Notes under the pieces: generated by a model | What the model was told of the DNA's origin: nothing | The model's database searches: none | What the model saw: the letters and a program-made list of their open reading frames with translations, nothing else | Part shown: positions 43,987-53,446 of the stretch, one piece after another | Position numbering within the stretch: position 1 is the first letter of the stretch | How the letters are laid out: every line of letters starts with the position of its first letter | Position numbers and translations under genes: made by a program | NCBI RefSeq assembly: GCF_013523125.1 | Contig: NZ_JAAMQJ010000006.1 | Span: forward strand, 89,381-153,380 | Direction: 5' to 3' | DNA length: 64,000 nucleotides | DNA from: Pseudomonas entomophila | GTDB lineage: Bacteria > Pseudomonadota > Gammaproteobacteria > Pseudomonadales > Pseudomonadaceae

Positions 43987-44718
43987 ATGCGAAATCGACT
44001 GATACTTCTGGCCGGCTGGGGGCTGGGCACTGCGCCTCTGCAACCGCTGGCTGCCAGCTTGCGCGCCCAGGATCCCCGCCTGCAGGTGGACCTGGTGGCA
44101 CTTCCGGAACTGGCGGATGCCGACCCCCAGGCCTGGGTCGAACGGCTCGACCGTCTCTTGCCGACCGACACCTGGCTGGGCGGCTGGTCGCTGGGCGGCA
44201 TACTGGCCAGCCAGTTGGCCCGCCGCCGTGGCGATCATTGCTGCGGCCTGGTCACGCTGGCCAGCAACCCCAGCTTCGTCCGACGGGCCGACTGGCCCTA
44301 CGGCATGGCGCCCGACACCTTCGACACTTTTCTCGACGGTTGCCGCAGCCACACCCAGGTCACGCTCAAGCGCTTCCGTGGGCTGTGCGGCAAAGGTGCA
44401 AGCGACCTGCGGCTGATGGCCCGGCAGTTGGAAATCGGGCTGCCCGACACCGATCCGCTGTACCTGGCCAACGGCCTGGAGGTCCTGCGTCAGCTGGATA
44501 CGCGGTCCGCGCTAGAGGCGTACAACGGTCCGCAGTTGCACCTGTTCGCCGGCGCCGATGCCCTGGTACCGGCCGAGGCCGCCAAGGCCTTGAGCGATGT
44601 CCTGCCAGACGTCGAGGTCGGGCTGATGGAGGGCTGTGGCCATGGGTTCGTCCTCGAATGGCCGGACGACCTGGCGACCAGCATCAAGCATTTCCTGCAC
44701 GAGAGTGGCGATGACTGA
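43987..44718 (+). CDS. bioH: Pimeloyl-ACP methyl ester carboxylesterase
   Basis: The 243-residue alpha/beta hydrolase releases pimeloyl-ACP from its methyl ester, ending the BioC-BioH route. It has the nucleophile elbow GGWSLGG, the acid in FAGADALVP and the His in [11 protein letters not shown]. An in-frame ATG at 43966 overlaps the bioF stop; 43987 was preferred because it directly precedes the first beta strand and has GGGG nearby upstream. Confidence 0.92.
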   Translation: MRNRLILLAGWGLGTAPLQPLAASLRAQDPRLQVDLVALPELADADPQAWVERLDRLLPTDTWLGGWSLGGILASQLARRRGDHCCGLVTLASNPSFVRRADWPYGMAPDTFDTFLDGCRSHTQVTLKRFRGLCGKGASDLRLMARQLEIGLPDTDPLYLANGLEVLRQLDTRSALEAYNGPQLHLFAGADALVPAEAAKALSDVLPDVEVGLMEGCGHGFVLEWPDDLATSIKHFLHESGDD

Positions 44719-45535
44719 CCTTTCACGGCCGCCGCTGGCCAGCTGTCTTCCCGACAAGCGCCAGGTGGCTGCTTCGTTTTCCCGCGCTGCGTCGACCTAC
44801 GACAGTGTCGCGGCCTTTCAACGCGACGTCGGCGAGCGCCTGCTCGCGTCGCTCCCCCCCGCGCTGGCGCCGTCGAGGTGGCTCGACCTGGGTTGCGGGA
44901 CTGGGCATTTCAGCCGTGCGCTGCACGCGCGCTTCGACGGCGCGCAGGGCCTGGCCCTGGACCTGGCCGAGGGCATGCTACGCCACGCCCGGACCCATGG
45001 CGGCGCTGCTGGCTATGTGGCCGGCGATGCAGAATCCCTGCCGCTGCGCGACGCCAGCATGGACCTGGTGTTCTCCAGCCTGGCCATCCAGTGGTGCGCC
45101 CGCCTGGACCGCGTCCTGGCCGAAGCCGCACGGGTCCTGCGCCCCGGCGGGGTGTTAGCGTTCAGCAGCCTGTGTGTCGGGACCCTGGCCGAGTTGCGTG
45201 CCAGTTGGCAGGCCGTGGACGGGCACGTGCACGTCAACCGGTTCCGAGACCTTCGGGACTACGAACGGCAATGCCTCGGCAGTGGCCTGGAGGTCGTTCA
45301 GGTGCAGCGCCGCGCCCATGGCCTGCACTACCCGGACCTGCGCAGTTTGACCGACGAACTCAAGGCCTTGGGCGCCCACAACCTCAACCCCGGACGACCG
45401 TCGGGGCTGACCGGGCGGGCGCGTGTCGCCGCGTTGAGGCAGGCCTATGAACGCCTGCGCGAGCCCGAGGGGCTGCCGGTGACCTACCAGGTGGTCTATG
45501 GCGTGCTGCGCAAGCCCTCGGACACAGGAGCATGA
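44711..45535 (+). CDS. bioC: Malonyl-ACP O-methyltransferase
   Basis: The 274-residue SAM-dependent methyltransferase methylates malonyl-ACP to start pimelate synthesis. Motif I is [15 protein letters not shown] and motif [13 protein letters not shown]-terminal [21 protein letters not shown] is typical for BioC. Its start overlaps bioH by eight bases. Confidence 0.94.
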   Translation: MTDLSRPPLASCLPDKRQVAASFSRAASTYDSVAAFQRDVGERLLASLPPALAPSRWLDLGCGTGHFSRALHARFDGAQGLALDLAEGMLRHARTHGGAAGYVAGDAESLPLRDASMDLVFSSLAIQWCARLDRVLAEAARVLRPGGVLAFSSLCVGTLAELRASWQAVDGHVHVNRFRDLRDYERQCLGSGLEVVQVQRRAHGLHYPDLRSLTDELKALGAHNLNPGRPSGLTGRARVAALRQAYERLREPEGLPVTYQVVYGVLRKPSDTGA

Positions 45536-45536
45536 G

Positions 45537-46220
45537 ATGACCCACGCCTACTTCATCGCCGGCACCGACACCGATGTCGGCAAGACCACCGTCGCCGCCG
45601 GGCTGCTGTGCGCCGCACGGGCAGCCGGGCTGAGCACCCTGGGGGCCAAGCCGGTCGCCTCCGGCTGCACCGTCACCCCGAACGGATTGCGCAATGCCGA
45701 TGCCCTGGCACTGATCGCCCAGAGCAGCCTCGTGCTGCCCTACGAGCGGGTCAACCCCTACGCCTTCGAGCCGGCCATCGCTCCGCACATCGCGGCGCGG
45801 GAAGCGGGTGTGGCGCTGCACGTGCCCTCGCTGCGCACGGCCATGCAGCACGTGCTGCAGCAGCACGCGGACTTCACCCTGATCGAAGGCGCCGGCGGCT
45901 GGCGCGTGCCGTTGTCCGACCAGGCCGCGCTGTCGGACTTGGCGATCGCCCTCGAGCTGCCGGTGATCCTGGTGGTCGGCGTGCGCCTGGGTTGCATCAA
46001 CCACGCAGTGCTCAGCGCCGAAGCCATCCTGCGCGATGGCTTGCCGCTGGCCGGCTGGGTCGCCAACCTGATCGAGCCTCGCACGGCACGGCTGGAGGAG
46101 AACCTGGCCACCCTGGCCGAGCGCATGTCCGCACCGTGCCTGGGCAGAGTGCCGCGGTTGAACGACGCCCGCGCCGAGACGGTCGCCGAGCACCTGAACC
46201 TGACGCTGCTCGGCGAGTGA
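45537..46220 (+). CDS. bioD: Dethiobiotin synthetase
   Basis: The 227-residue enzyme forms the ureido ring from DAPA, CO2 and ATP. The P-loop is GTDTDVGKTT (residues 8-17), with KPVASGC and EGAGGWRVPL further on. It starts one base after the bioC stop with AGGAG upstream and is the last bio gene; bioA is not in this cluster. Confidence 0.96.
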   Translation: MTHAYFIAGTDTDVGKTTVAAGLLCAARAAGLSTLGAKPVASGCTVTPNGLRNADALALIAQSSLVLPYERVNPYAFEPAIAPHIAAREAGVALHVPSLRTAMQHVLQQHADFTLIEGAGGWRVPLSDQAALSDLAIALELPVILVVGVRLGCINHAVLSAEAILRDGLPLAGWVANLIEPRTARLEENLATLAERMSAPCLGRVPRLNDARAETVAEHLNLTLLGE

Positions 46221-46323
46221 CCGATGGTCGGATGGCACGGGGCCATCTCTGCTGGGCGTGGATATTCGGGTGGCAAGGCTGTTCTAATGACATGACCCGT
46301 CATCGCTCTGACAGGAGTTTTCC

Positions 46324-46620
46324 ATGAACATCAGCGGCACGTCGGCGTACCAGCCTGGGCTGGGCGCCATCCAGGCAGGGCAGCGGCGCCTCGACGAAAC
46401 GGCAGGCCAGATCGCCAGCACCGCCGTCGAGCGTACGGCCACCAGCCAATCGAGTGATTACCAAGCCGAACGCCTGCGTTCGGTGGACCGCAGCCAGCAG
46501 CTGGACCTGGCCACCCAGACCGTCCAACTGGACCTGGGCCTGTATCAGGTCCAGGGCGGCCTCAAGGTCGAAAAGGCCTCCGACGAGATGCTGGGACGAC
46601 TCATCGACATCAAGGCCTGA
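46324..46620 (+). CDS. Small conserved protein with flagellar-rod-like N-terminus
   Basis: The 98-residue protein has AGGAG eight bases upstream of its ATG and a strong terminator downstream, so it is a real gene. Its N-terminal stretch ALGAIQAGQRRLDETAGQIAS-like (residues 13-33) resembles the start of flagellar rod and hook proteins, where a helix of the form SGLxAAQxRLDxxxNNIAN is common, but the NNIAN motif itself is absent. The rest is helical and Gln-rich. No signal peptide is seen. The function is unknown. Confidence 0.8.
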   Translation: MNISGTSAYQPGLGAIQAGQRRLDETAGQIASTAVERTATSQSSDYQAERLRSVDRSQQLDLATQTVQLDLGLYQVQGGLKVEKASDEMLGRLIDIKA

Positions 46621-46649
46621 GTCCGGCCAGGCCTGCTCGTCCTCCTTGA

Positions 46650-46676
46650 AACGGCGCTCTTCGGAGCGCCGTTTTT
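46650..46676 (+). terminator. Intrinsic terminator
   Basis: A perfect 10-bp stem (AACGGCGCTC/GAGCGCCGTT) with a TTCG tetraloop is followed by TTTTT. Confidence 0.95.
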
Positions 46677-46840
46677 CGTATGGCCGTCTGCCATGTAGAC
46701 GTGGGCTCAGGCGCCCTCTGTCAGTCCTTTCTTTCCCATCGACATGGCTCTGTCGACACAGGCGTGGTCACTGACTCACCGGTCACGCGACATGGCACGA
46801 TCGTCACTTTTAGCGGCAGAAAAGACCTGCCTGCCCCTCC

Positions 46841-46869
46841 TTGACAACCTGCAGTGCTAAACGTAAGTT
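46841..46869 (+). promoter_or_regulatory. Probable sigma-70 promoter of the acyl-CoA dehydrogenase gene
   Basis: A consensus -35 TTGACA (46841-46846) stands 17 bases from a weak -10 TAAGTT (46864-46869). It lies in a 340-bp gap after the terminator that holds no other gene. Confidence 0.5.
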
Positions 46870-46870
46870 T

Positions 46871-46884
46871 CAAACACCTGTTTG
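46871..46884 (+). promoter_or_regulatory. PsrA-type operator
   Basis: CAAAC-N4-GTTTG is the full PsrA consensus (G/C)AAAC-N2-4-GTTT(G/C). It lies directly downstream of the predicted -10, a typical repressor position, and 77 bp before the start codon. Confidence 0.7.
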
Positions 46885-46960
46885 ACCAAAAAATCGTCAC
46901 TGCCTTGTGATGCGCACTCTGGTCATCCCCCATCGGATTCATCAGTTGAGGTTCCTCGCC

Positions 46961-48766
46961 ATGCCTGATTACAAAGCCCCCTTGCGCGATATCCGTTTCG
47001 TTCGTGACGAACTGCTCGGCTATCAGGCGCATTACCAGAGCTTGCCAGGCTGCGAGGACGCCACGCCGGACATGGTCGATGCGATCCTCGAGGAAGGCGC
47101 CAAGTTCTGTGAGCAGGTCTTGGCCCCGCTGAACCGGGTCGGCGACCTGGAAGGCTGCACCTGGAGCGAGCAGGGCGTGAAGACCCCGACCGGCTTCAAA
47201 CAGGCCTACCAGCAGTTCGTCGAAGGTGGCTGGCCGAGCCTGGCCCATGACGTGGCGCATGGCGGCCAGGGGCTGCCCGAGTCGCTGGGCCTGGCGATCA
47301 GCGAAATGGTCGGCGAGGCGAACTGGTCCTGGGGCATGTACCCCGGCCTGTCCCATGGCGCCATGAACACCTTGTCGGCCCACGGCACCGCCGAGCAGCA
47401 GCACGCCTACCTGAGCAAGCTGGTGACCGGCGAGTGGACCGGCACCATGTGCCTGACCGAACCGCACTGCGGCACCGACCTGGGCATGCTGCGCACCCGT
47501 GCCGAGCCTCAGGCCGATGGCTCGTACAAGGTATCCGGCACCAAGATCTTCATTTCCGCCGGTGAGCACGACATGGCCGAGAACATCGTCCACATCGTGC
47601 TGGCCCGTCTGCCGGATGCACCGGCCGGCACCAAGGGCATCTCGCTGTTCATCGTGCCCAAGTTCCTGCCAAGCGCAGACGGCGGGGTGGGCGAGCGCAA
47701 TGCCGTGACCTGTGGTTCGATCGAGCACAAGATGGGCATCCACGGCAACGCCACCTGCGTGATGAACTTCGACGCCGCCACCGGCTACCTGGTCGGCCAG
47801 GCCAACAAGGGCCTGAACTGCATGTTCACCTTCATGAACACGGCGCGCCTGGGCACGGCGCTGCAAGGGCTGGCCCACGCCGAGGTGGCGTTCCAGGGTG
47901 CGCTGAAGTACGCCCGCGAGCGTGTGCAGATGCGTTCGCTGAGCGGCCCCAAGGCACCGGACAAGGCCGCCGACCCGATCATCGTGCACCCGGACGTGCG
48001 CCGCATGCTGCTGACCATGAAGGCGTTCGCCGAAGGCAACCGCGCCATGGTCTACTTCACCGCGCAGCAGGTGGACATCCTCAAGTACAGCCAGGATGAA
48101 GAGGCCCGCGCCAAGGCCGACGCCCTGCTGGCCTTCATGACCCCGATCGCCAAGGCCTTCATGACCGAGGTCGGCTTCGAGGCTGCCAACCATGGCGTGC
48201 AGGTGTTCGGCGGGCATGGCTTCATCGCCGAGTGGGGCATGGAGCAGAACGTGCGCGACAGCCGCATCGCCATGCTCTACGAGGGCACCACCGGCATCCA
48301 GGCCCTCGACCTGCTCGGCCGCAAGGTGCTGATGACCCAGGGCGAGGCGCTCAAGGGCTTCACCAAGATCGTGCACAAGTTCTGCCAGGCGCAGGCCGGC
48401 AACGACGTGGTCAAGGAATTCGTCGAGCCGCTGGCCCAGCTGAACAAGGAATGGGGCGAGCTGACCCTGAAGATCGGCATGGCCGCGATGAAGGACCGCG
48501 AGGAAGTCGGCGCCGCGTCGGTGGACTACCTCATGTACTCCGGCTACGCGTGCCTGGCCTACTTCTGGGCCGACATCGCCCGGGTCGCCGCCGAGAAGCT
48601 GGCCGAGGGCACCTCCGAGGAGGCCTTCTACACCGCCAAGCTGCAGACCGCGCGCTTCTACTACCAGCGCCTGCTGCCACGTACCCGCGCCCATGTGGCG
48701 GCCATTCTCTCCGGTGCCGGCAACCTGATGGACATGCACGAAGAGCACTTCGGCCTGGCCATCTGA
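46961..48766 (+). CDS. Acyl-CoA dehydrogenase (PP_0368 type)
   Basis: The 601-residue flavoprotein belongs to the long (about 600-residue) bacterial acyl-CoA dehydrogenases. [19 protein letters not shown] and [15 protein letters not shown] line the FAD site; [17 protein letters not shown] near 440 contains the catalytic Glu region; a C-terminal extension follows. The P. putida gene in this position encodes an enzyme acting on phenylacyl-CoAs and other acyl-CoAs. It shares extensive similarity with the next gene. Confidence 0.92.
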   Translation: MPDYKAPLRDIRFVRDELLGYQAHYQSLPGCEDATPDMVDAILEEGAKFCEQVLAPLNRVGDLEGCTWSEQGVKTPTGFKQAYQQFVEGGWPSLAHDVAHGGQGLPESLGLAISEMVGEANWSWGMYPGLSHGAMNTLSAHGTAEQQHAYLSKLVTGEWTGTMCLTEPHCGTDLGMLRTRAEPQADGSYKVSGTKIFISAGEHDMAENIVHIVLARLPDAPAGTKGISLFIVPKFLPSADGGVGERNAVTCGSIEHKMGIHGNATCVMNFDAATGYLVGQANKGLNCMFTFMNTARLGTALQGLAHAEVAFQGALKYARERVQMRSLSGPKAPDKAADPIIVHPDVRRMLLTMKAFAEGNRAMVYFTAQQVDILKYSQDEEARAKADALLAFMTPIAKAFMTEVGFEAANHGVQVFGGHGFIAEWGMEQNVRDSRIAMLYEGTTGIQALDLLGRKVLMTQGEALKGFTKIVHKFCQAQAGNDVVKEFVEPLAQLNKEWGELTLKIGMAAMKDREEVGAASVDYLMYSGYACLAYFWADIARVAAEKLAEGTSEEAFYTAKLQTARFYYQRLLPRTRAHVAAILSGAGNLMDMHEEHFGLAI

Positions 48767-48778
48767 TCCTCCCCCCTC

Positions 48779-48805
48779 ACGGGCCGCCTCGCACAGGCGG
48801 CCCGT
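48779..48805 (+). terminator. Strong hairpin between the two acyl-CoA dehydrogenase genes
   Basis: An 11-bp perfect stem (ACGGGCCGCCT/AGGCGGCCCGT, five-base loop) is followed by CGTCTTCT, which is only mildly T-rich. It may act as a terminator or as an mRNA-stabilising element. Confidence 0.6.
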
Positions 48806-48859
48806 CGTCTTCTGCAAGGCGGCTCGAGGGCCGCTTCGATCGTTCAACGAGAGGTAGCC

Positions 48860-50638
48860 ATGGCTGACTACAAAGCGCCCCTGCGCGACATGCGGTTCGT
48901 TCTTGAAGAAGTCTTCGACGTCGCCACGCTGTGGGCACGGATGCCGGCCCTGCGCGAGCTGATCGACGCCGAGACGGCCATGGCCGTGCTGGAGGAAGCC
49001 GGCAAGGTGACGGCCGAACGCATCGCGCCGTTGAGCCGTTCCGGCGACGAGGAAGGCTGCCAGTGGCAGGCCGGTGCCGTCAGCACGCCAACGGGCTTCA
49101 TCGACGCCTACCGGACCTACGCCGAGGGCGGCTGGGTCGGTGTCGGTGGTGATCCTGCGTACGGCGGCATGGGCATGCCCAAGGCGATTTCGGCGCAGGT
49201 CGAAGAGATGGTCAACGCGGCCAGTCTGTCGTTCGGCCTGTACCCGATGCTGACGGCCGGAGCCTGCCTGTCGATCCACGCCCATGCCAGCGAAGCGCTC
49301 AGGCAGCGTTACCTGCCGAACCTGTACGCCGGCACCTGGGCCGGTTCGATGTGCCTGACCGAGCCCCATGCCGGGACCGACCTGGGCCTCATCCGCACCC
49401 GCGCCCAGCCCCAGGCCGACGGCAGCTATCGGGTGACCGGCACCAAGATCTTCATCACCGGCGGCGAGCACGACCTGACCGAGAACATCATCCACCTGGT
49501 GCTGGCCAAGCTGCCCGATGCACCGGCCGGGGCCAAGGGCATCTCGCTGTTCCTGGTGCCCAAGTTCCATGTCGACGCGCAAGGTGCGGTAGGCGAGCGC
49601 AATACGGTCCACTGTGGCTCGATCGAGCACAAGATGGGCATCCAGGCCTCGGCCACCTGCGTGATGAACTTCGACGACGCAGTCGGCTACCTGGTCGGCG
49701 AGCCGAACAAGGGCCTGGCGGCCATGTTCACCATGATGAACTACGAGCGACTGGGCGTCGGTATCCAGGGCCTGGCGTCGGCCGAGCGCTCCTACCAGAA
49801 CGCCATCGACTACGCCCGCGAGCGTGTCCAGGGGCGTGCCGTGGGCGGTGCACAGGCACCGGACAAGGCCGCCGACCCGATCATCGTGCACCCCGACGTG
49901 CGGCGCATGCTGTTGACCATGAAGGCGCTGAACGAGGGTGGGCGGGCGTTCTCCACCTACGTGGCGCTGCACCTGGACAACGCCAAGTTCAGCGACGACC
50001 CGGTCACGCGCCAGCGCAGCGCCGACCTGGTGGCCCTGCTGACCCCGGTGGCCAAGGCCTTCCTGACCGACCTGGGGCTGGAGTGCACCGTACACGGCCA
50101 GCAGGTGTTCGGCGGCCATGGCTACATCCGTGAGTGGGGCCAGGAGCAACTGGTGCGCGACGTGCGCATCACGCAGATCTACGAAGGCACCAATGGCATC
50201 CAGGCCCTGGACCTGATGGGCCGCAAGGTGGCGGGCAGCGGTGGGGCGTTCTATCGGTTGTTCAGCGACGAGGTGCGTGCGTTCGCCGACCAGGCCGGCG
50301 CTGGGCTGGGCGAGTTCACCGAACCCTTGAGGGCGGCGCTGGGCCAGTTGGACGACCTGACCGGGTGGGTGCTCGAGCGCGCGCAGCACGACGCCGAGGA
50401 AATCGGCGCCGCGTCGGTCGAGTACCTGCACACCTTTGGTTACGTTGCTTACGCCTACCTGTGGGCGCGCATGGCCCAGGCGGCGATGGACGGTGCCGAG
50501 GAGGATGACTTCTACGCGAGCAAGCTGGGCACGGCCCGCTTCTACTTCGCACGCCTGTTGCCGCGGGTGCATTCGTTGATCGCCAGCGTCAAGGCAGGCA
50601 GTGCGAGCCTGAACTTTTTACGACCCGAACAGTTCTGA
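48860..50638 (+). CDS. Acyl-CoA dehydrogenase (PP_0370 type)
   Basis: The 592-residue paralogue begins with [18 protein letters not shown], almost the same start as its upstream neighbour. It has MCLTEPHAGTDLGLIRTRA, RVTGTKIFITGGEHD and IYEGTNGIQALDLMGRKV with the catalytic Glu. AGAGG lies upstream of its ATG. It probably oxidises a different chain-length range of acyl-CoA from its neighbour. Confidence 0.92.
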   Translation: MADYKAPLRDMRFVLEEVFDVATLWARMPALRELIDAETAMAVLEEAGKVTAERIAPLSRSGDEEGCQWQAGAVSTPTGFIDAYRTYAEGGWVGVGGDPAYGGMGMPKAISAQVEEMVNAASLSFGLYPMLTAGACLSIHAHASEALRQRYLPNLYAGTWAGSMCLTEPHAGTDLGLIRTRAQPQADGSYRVTGTKIFITGGEHDLTENIIHLVLAKLPDAPAGAKGISLFLVPKFHVDAQGAVGERNTVHCGSIEHKMGIQASATCVMNFDDAVGYLVGEPNKGLAAMFTMMNYERLGVGIQGLASAERSYQNAIDYARERVQGRAVGGAQAPDKAADPIIVHPDVRRMLLTMKALNEGGRAFSTYVALHLDNAKFSDDPVTRQRSADLVALLTPVAKAFLTDLGLECTVHGQQVFGGHGYIREWGQEQLVRDVRITQIYEGTNGIQALDLMGRKVAGSGGAFYRLFSDEVRAFADQAGAGLGEFTEPLRAALGQLDDLTGWVLERAQHDAEEIGAASVEYLHTFGYVAYAYLWARMAQAAMDGAEEDDFYASKLGTARFYFARLLPRVHSLIASVKAGSASLNFLRPEQF

Positions 50639-50668
50639 AACAGCGCGTATCTGGAAACGAGACAGATT

Positions 50669-50686
50669 TGTAAGCATTTTCTTACA
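50669..50686 (+). promoter_or_regulatory. GacA upstream activating sequence
   Basis: TGTAAG-N6-CTTACA is an exact match to the GacA-binding consensus of Rsm/Csr sRNA promoters. It is centred about 65 bases before the predicted RNA start. Confidence 0.92.
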
Positions 50687-50742
50687 CGGCCTGGTGACTT
50701 TTCTCCACTTCCCGGGGATTGGATCCACTGTTAATCTTTCTC

Positions 50743-50889
50743 ACATGGACGACGCGCTGGGAGCGCAGAGGACAGCACACGGATCTGCTAAGGATGACCT
50801 GCCAGGGTGGCGGGACGATACGGAAGTCGACGAAACGGATGTCAGAGAAACAGTCTGGAATACCCCGCCTCGGCGGGGTTTCCTTTTTT
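50743..50889 (+). ncRNA. rsmY: Rsm-family regulatory RNA (RsmA/RsmE-sequestering)
   Basis: The transcript is predicted from a -10-like TTAATC at 50731-50736 to the terminator at 50862-50889. It holds nine GGA motifs (at 50747, 50760, 50770, 50781, 50792, 50813, 50822, 50837, 50857), several in ANGGA context and one in the loop of a GCGCT/AGCGC hairpin. This is the mark of RNAs that titrate RsmA/CsrA-type translational repressors under GacS/GacA control. The family call is firm. The name rsmY rests on my recollection that P. putida rsmY lies between the PP_0370-type acyl-CoA dehydrogenase and a LysR gene; it could be another family member. The start is uncertain by several bases. Confidence 0.88.
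50862..50889 (+). terminator. Intrinsic terminator of the Rsm RNA
   Basis: The stem ACCCCGCC/GGCGGGGT is followed by TTTCC and six T residues. It also lies at the 3' end of the converging lysR gene. Confidence 0.9.
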
Positions 50890-50898
50890 GTGTGCCCG

Positions 50899-51822
50899 TC
50901 AGCCTGAGGCGTCGAGGCGCACACCGGCCACGGCACCCCCCGCAGTTTCTTCTTCGAGCAGCGTTCGCAACAGCTCGACCGCCGCCTGTTGGCGTTGCGC
51001 ATCGCGAAACACCAGGCCGACCTGAAGCGGTACCCGCGGTTCGCTCAAGGGCTTCCACAGCAGGGCCTGATCGTCTTCGGCCGCTTCCTTGGCACGCCCC
51101 GGCAGGATGGTCACCAGCGAGGTATACGCCAGACTGTCCAGGATGCCGCCCATGTTGTTCATTTCCGCCTGGACCTGCGGGCGCCTGCCCAGATTGGCCA
51201 ACTCGGTCTGCCAGATCTGGCGGATCTGAAACTCCTCCCCCAGCATCAGCATCGGCAACTCCGCCGCCTGGCTGAGCGAGACCTTCTTGAAGTCCTTCAA
51301 CGGGTGATCGTTCGGAATCACCAGTTGCAGTTCGTCCTCGTACAACGGCAACCCATGCAGCCCCGGCTGGCGTGGCGCCAGGTAGCTGATGCCGATGTCC
51401 AGGCTGCCGTTGAGCAGACGCCGCTCGATGTCCAGGCCGGACAATTCGTAGAGCTGCACGATCAGGTGCGGCTGGGCCTTGCGGACGCGCTCCAGCAGGC
51501 GCGGCACCAGGCTGGGTCGTACGGTCTGCAGCACACCGATGGCCAACGTGCGCAGCGCCTGGCCCTTGAAGCCGCGCATGGCCTCGCGGGCCTGTCGCAG
51601 CCCGTCTAGCAGGGGCAGCGCGTGGTTGTACAGCGTGTGGGCAGCCAGGGTCGGCAACAGGCGTCTGTTGCTGCGCTCGAACAGGCTGACCTCGAGCGCC
51701 TGCTCGAGCTGGCGGATCTGTTGCGACAGGGCCGGCTGGGACAGCGACAGGCGCTCGGCGGCGCGGCCGACGTGGCCTTCTTCATAGACCGCGACGAAAT
51801 ATCGCAGTTGACGGAAATCCAT
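50899..51822 (-). CDS. LysR-family transcriptional regulator
   Basis: The 307-residue regulator has an N-terminal winged helix (LRYFVAVYEEGHVGRAAERLSLSQPALSQQIRQLE) and a periplasmic-binding-protein-like effector domain (about 90-300). It is divergent from the class III aminotransferase gene with a 220-bp gap, so that gene is its most likely target. The effector is not known. Homologues beside pqq loci have been considered accessory pqq genes in some pseudomonads. Confidence 0.93.
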   Translation of the reverse strand: MDFRQLRYFVAVYEEGHVGRAAERLSLSQPALSQQIRQLEQALEVSLFERSNRRLLPTLAAHTLYNHALPLLDGLRQAREAMRGFKGQALRTLAIGVLQTVRPSLVPRLLERVRKAQPHLIVQLYELSGLDIERRLLNGSLDIGISYLAPRQPGLHGLPLYEDELQLVIPNDHPLKDFKKVSLSQAAELPMLMLGEEFQIRQIWQTELANLGRRPQVQAEMNNMGGILDSLAYTSLVTILPGRAKEAAEDDQALLWKPLSEPRVPLQVGLVFRDAQRQQAAVELLRTLLEEETAGGAVAGVRLDASG

Positions 51823-52042
51823 AAGCGCTACTTATCGGAAAAGCTCGAAAAACCAAATGGCCCATGGCCGGGAAGGCGCCTAGTCTACGCCGCGTCATGG
51901 CGCTTGGCAGGTCTTTTAGGGGCCAATGCGCCGTGGATGCGAATGACGTTTGGATAGGCCAGGCAAAATACCCGTTCAACGGTACACCGTTCGGCGCATG
52001 ACCGAGCCCTGGCAGCCTTGACCGTGATCGGCTGGAGCCTCG

Positions 52043-53299
52043 ATGAACCTGTTCAACTTGCGCCGTATGGCATCTGCCACCGAGGTGCCGCCTGCGCCGC
52101 GCTTCGAATCCCTGACGTCCCAGGCGTCGCGACGCTTCCTGATGCCTGCCGCTCGCCAGGCTGACCCGGTGTTCGTGCGCGGGCAGGGGTCGTGGCTATG
52201 GGACGATCGCGGGCATGCCTACCTGGACTTTCACCAGGGCGGTGCGGTGAACAGCCTGGGGCACAGCCCGGACGTGCTGACCAAGGCCCTGGCCGACCAG
52301 GCGCGCTCGTTGATCAATGCCGGTGCCGGGTTCCAAGGGCAAGGCCTGCTCACGCTGGCCCAGCGGTTGTGTCAGAGCACTGGAAGCGATCAGGCCTACC
52401 TGCTCAACAGCGGTAGCGAAGCCTGCGAAGCGGCCATCCGCCTGGCCCGCGCTTGGGGACAGCGCCATCGCCATGGAGCCGACCACGTCATCGTCGCTCG
52501 CCTAGGGTGTCATGGGCGAGGCCTGGGGGCGCTGTCGGCCTGCCGTGCCCAAGCTGACGTGCCAGGGTTCAGCCAGGTCCCGTTCAACGACTTGGCCGCT
52601 CTGCATGCCGCCGTGAATTCGGACACCGTGGCCATCCTGCTCGAACCGGTCCAGGGCGACGCCGGCGTGATCCCGGCGTCACGCGAGTACCTCAAGGGCG
52701 CCGAAACCCTGTGCCGCGAACTGGGCATCCTGCTGATTCTCGACGAAGTGCAGACCGGCCTGGGTCGCTGCGGCACCTTGCTGGCCGAGCAGCGTCACGG
52801 CGTACGTGCCGACCTGGTGGCCATGGGCAAGGGGCTGGGCGGTGGCGTGCCGCTGGCCGCACTGCTGGCGCGCGGCACGGCCTGCTGCGCAGTGCCGGGC
52901 GAGCTGGGCGGCAGCCACCATGGCAACACGTTGATGAGCGCGGCCGGCCTGGCGGTCCTGGAGACGGTGCTGGCCCCCGGCTTTCTCGACCACGTCGAGG
53001 ACGCCGGGCGCCACCTGCGCGATGGGTTGAGCCGACTGGCGGCGCGCTTCGGTCAAGGCGAGGTGCGCGGCCAGGGACTGCTCTGGGGGCTGCACTTGCG
53101 CGAAGCCTTCGCCCAGACCCTGGTCGACGCGGCCCTGCAGGAAGGTCTGCTGCTCACGGCACCCCAGGCCGATGTGCTGCGCTTCACGCCGTCGCTGACC
53201 GTCAGCAAGGGTAACATCGACGAAATGCTCAAGCGCCTGGCGCGCGCGTTCATCCTGATCCGTACTCACGCCTTCGAGGCCCGTCGCGCGTCTGCCTGA
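52043..53299 (+). CDS. Class III aminotransferase (acetylornithine/ornithine aminotransferase-like)
   Basis: The 418-residue PLP enzyme has LNSGSEACEAAIRLAR (cofactor phosphate), ILDEVQTGLGRCGTL (PLP-ring Asp) and the Schiff-base lysine in VAMGKGLGGGVPLAALLA. It is most like the second, non-biosynthetic argD-type enzymes of pseudomonads. Substrate is not predictable from sequence. A GC-rich hairpin with a T7 run ends the gene. Confidence 0.88.
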   Translation: MNLFNLRRMASATEVPPAPRFESLTSQASRRFLMPAARQADPVFVRGQGSWLWDDRGHAYLDFHQGGAVNSLGHSPDVLTKALADQARSLINAGAGFQGQGLLTLAQRLCQSTGSDQAYLLNSGSEACEAAIRLARAWGQRHRHGADHVIVARLGCHGRGLGALSACRAQADVPGFSQVPFNDLAALHAAVNSDTVAILLEPVQGDAGVIPASREYLKGAETLCRELGILLILDEVQTGLGRCGTLLAEQRHGVRADLVAMGKGLGGGVPLAALLARGTACCAVPGELGGSHHGNTLMSAAGLAVLETVLAPGFLDHVEDAGRHLRDGLSRLAARFGQGEVRGQGLLWGLHLREAFAQTLVDAALQEGLLLTAPQADVLRFTPSLTVSKGNIDEMLKRLARAFILIRTHAFEARRASA

Positions 53300-53335
53300 C
53301 GAGCCTTTGCCGAACCGTCTGCGTTCCTGCGCACC

Positions 53336-53373
53336 GCCCCTGGCCCGCACCTTTGGCCCGGGGCGTTTTTTTG
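53336..53373 (+). terminator. Terminator after the aminotransferase gene
   Basis: GCCCCTGGCC and GGCCCGGGGC pair with one mismatch and are followed by seven T residues. Confidence 0.85.
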
Positions 53374-53446
53374 CGCGCAAGAGGTCGGCTTGAACCTCTG
53401 TTTGAAAGCGACAGTCTGTTGAGGTAACCAATCGAGGAGCTACGAC

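Noticed and set aside
46721..50572. Minus-strand open frame of almost 1300 codons
   Set aside because: It spans both acyl-CoA dehydrogenase genes in antisense and shows no domain; GC bias in third positions removes stops.
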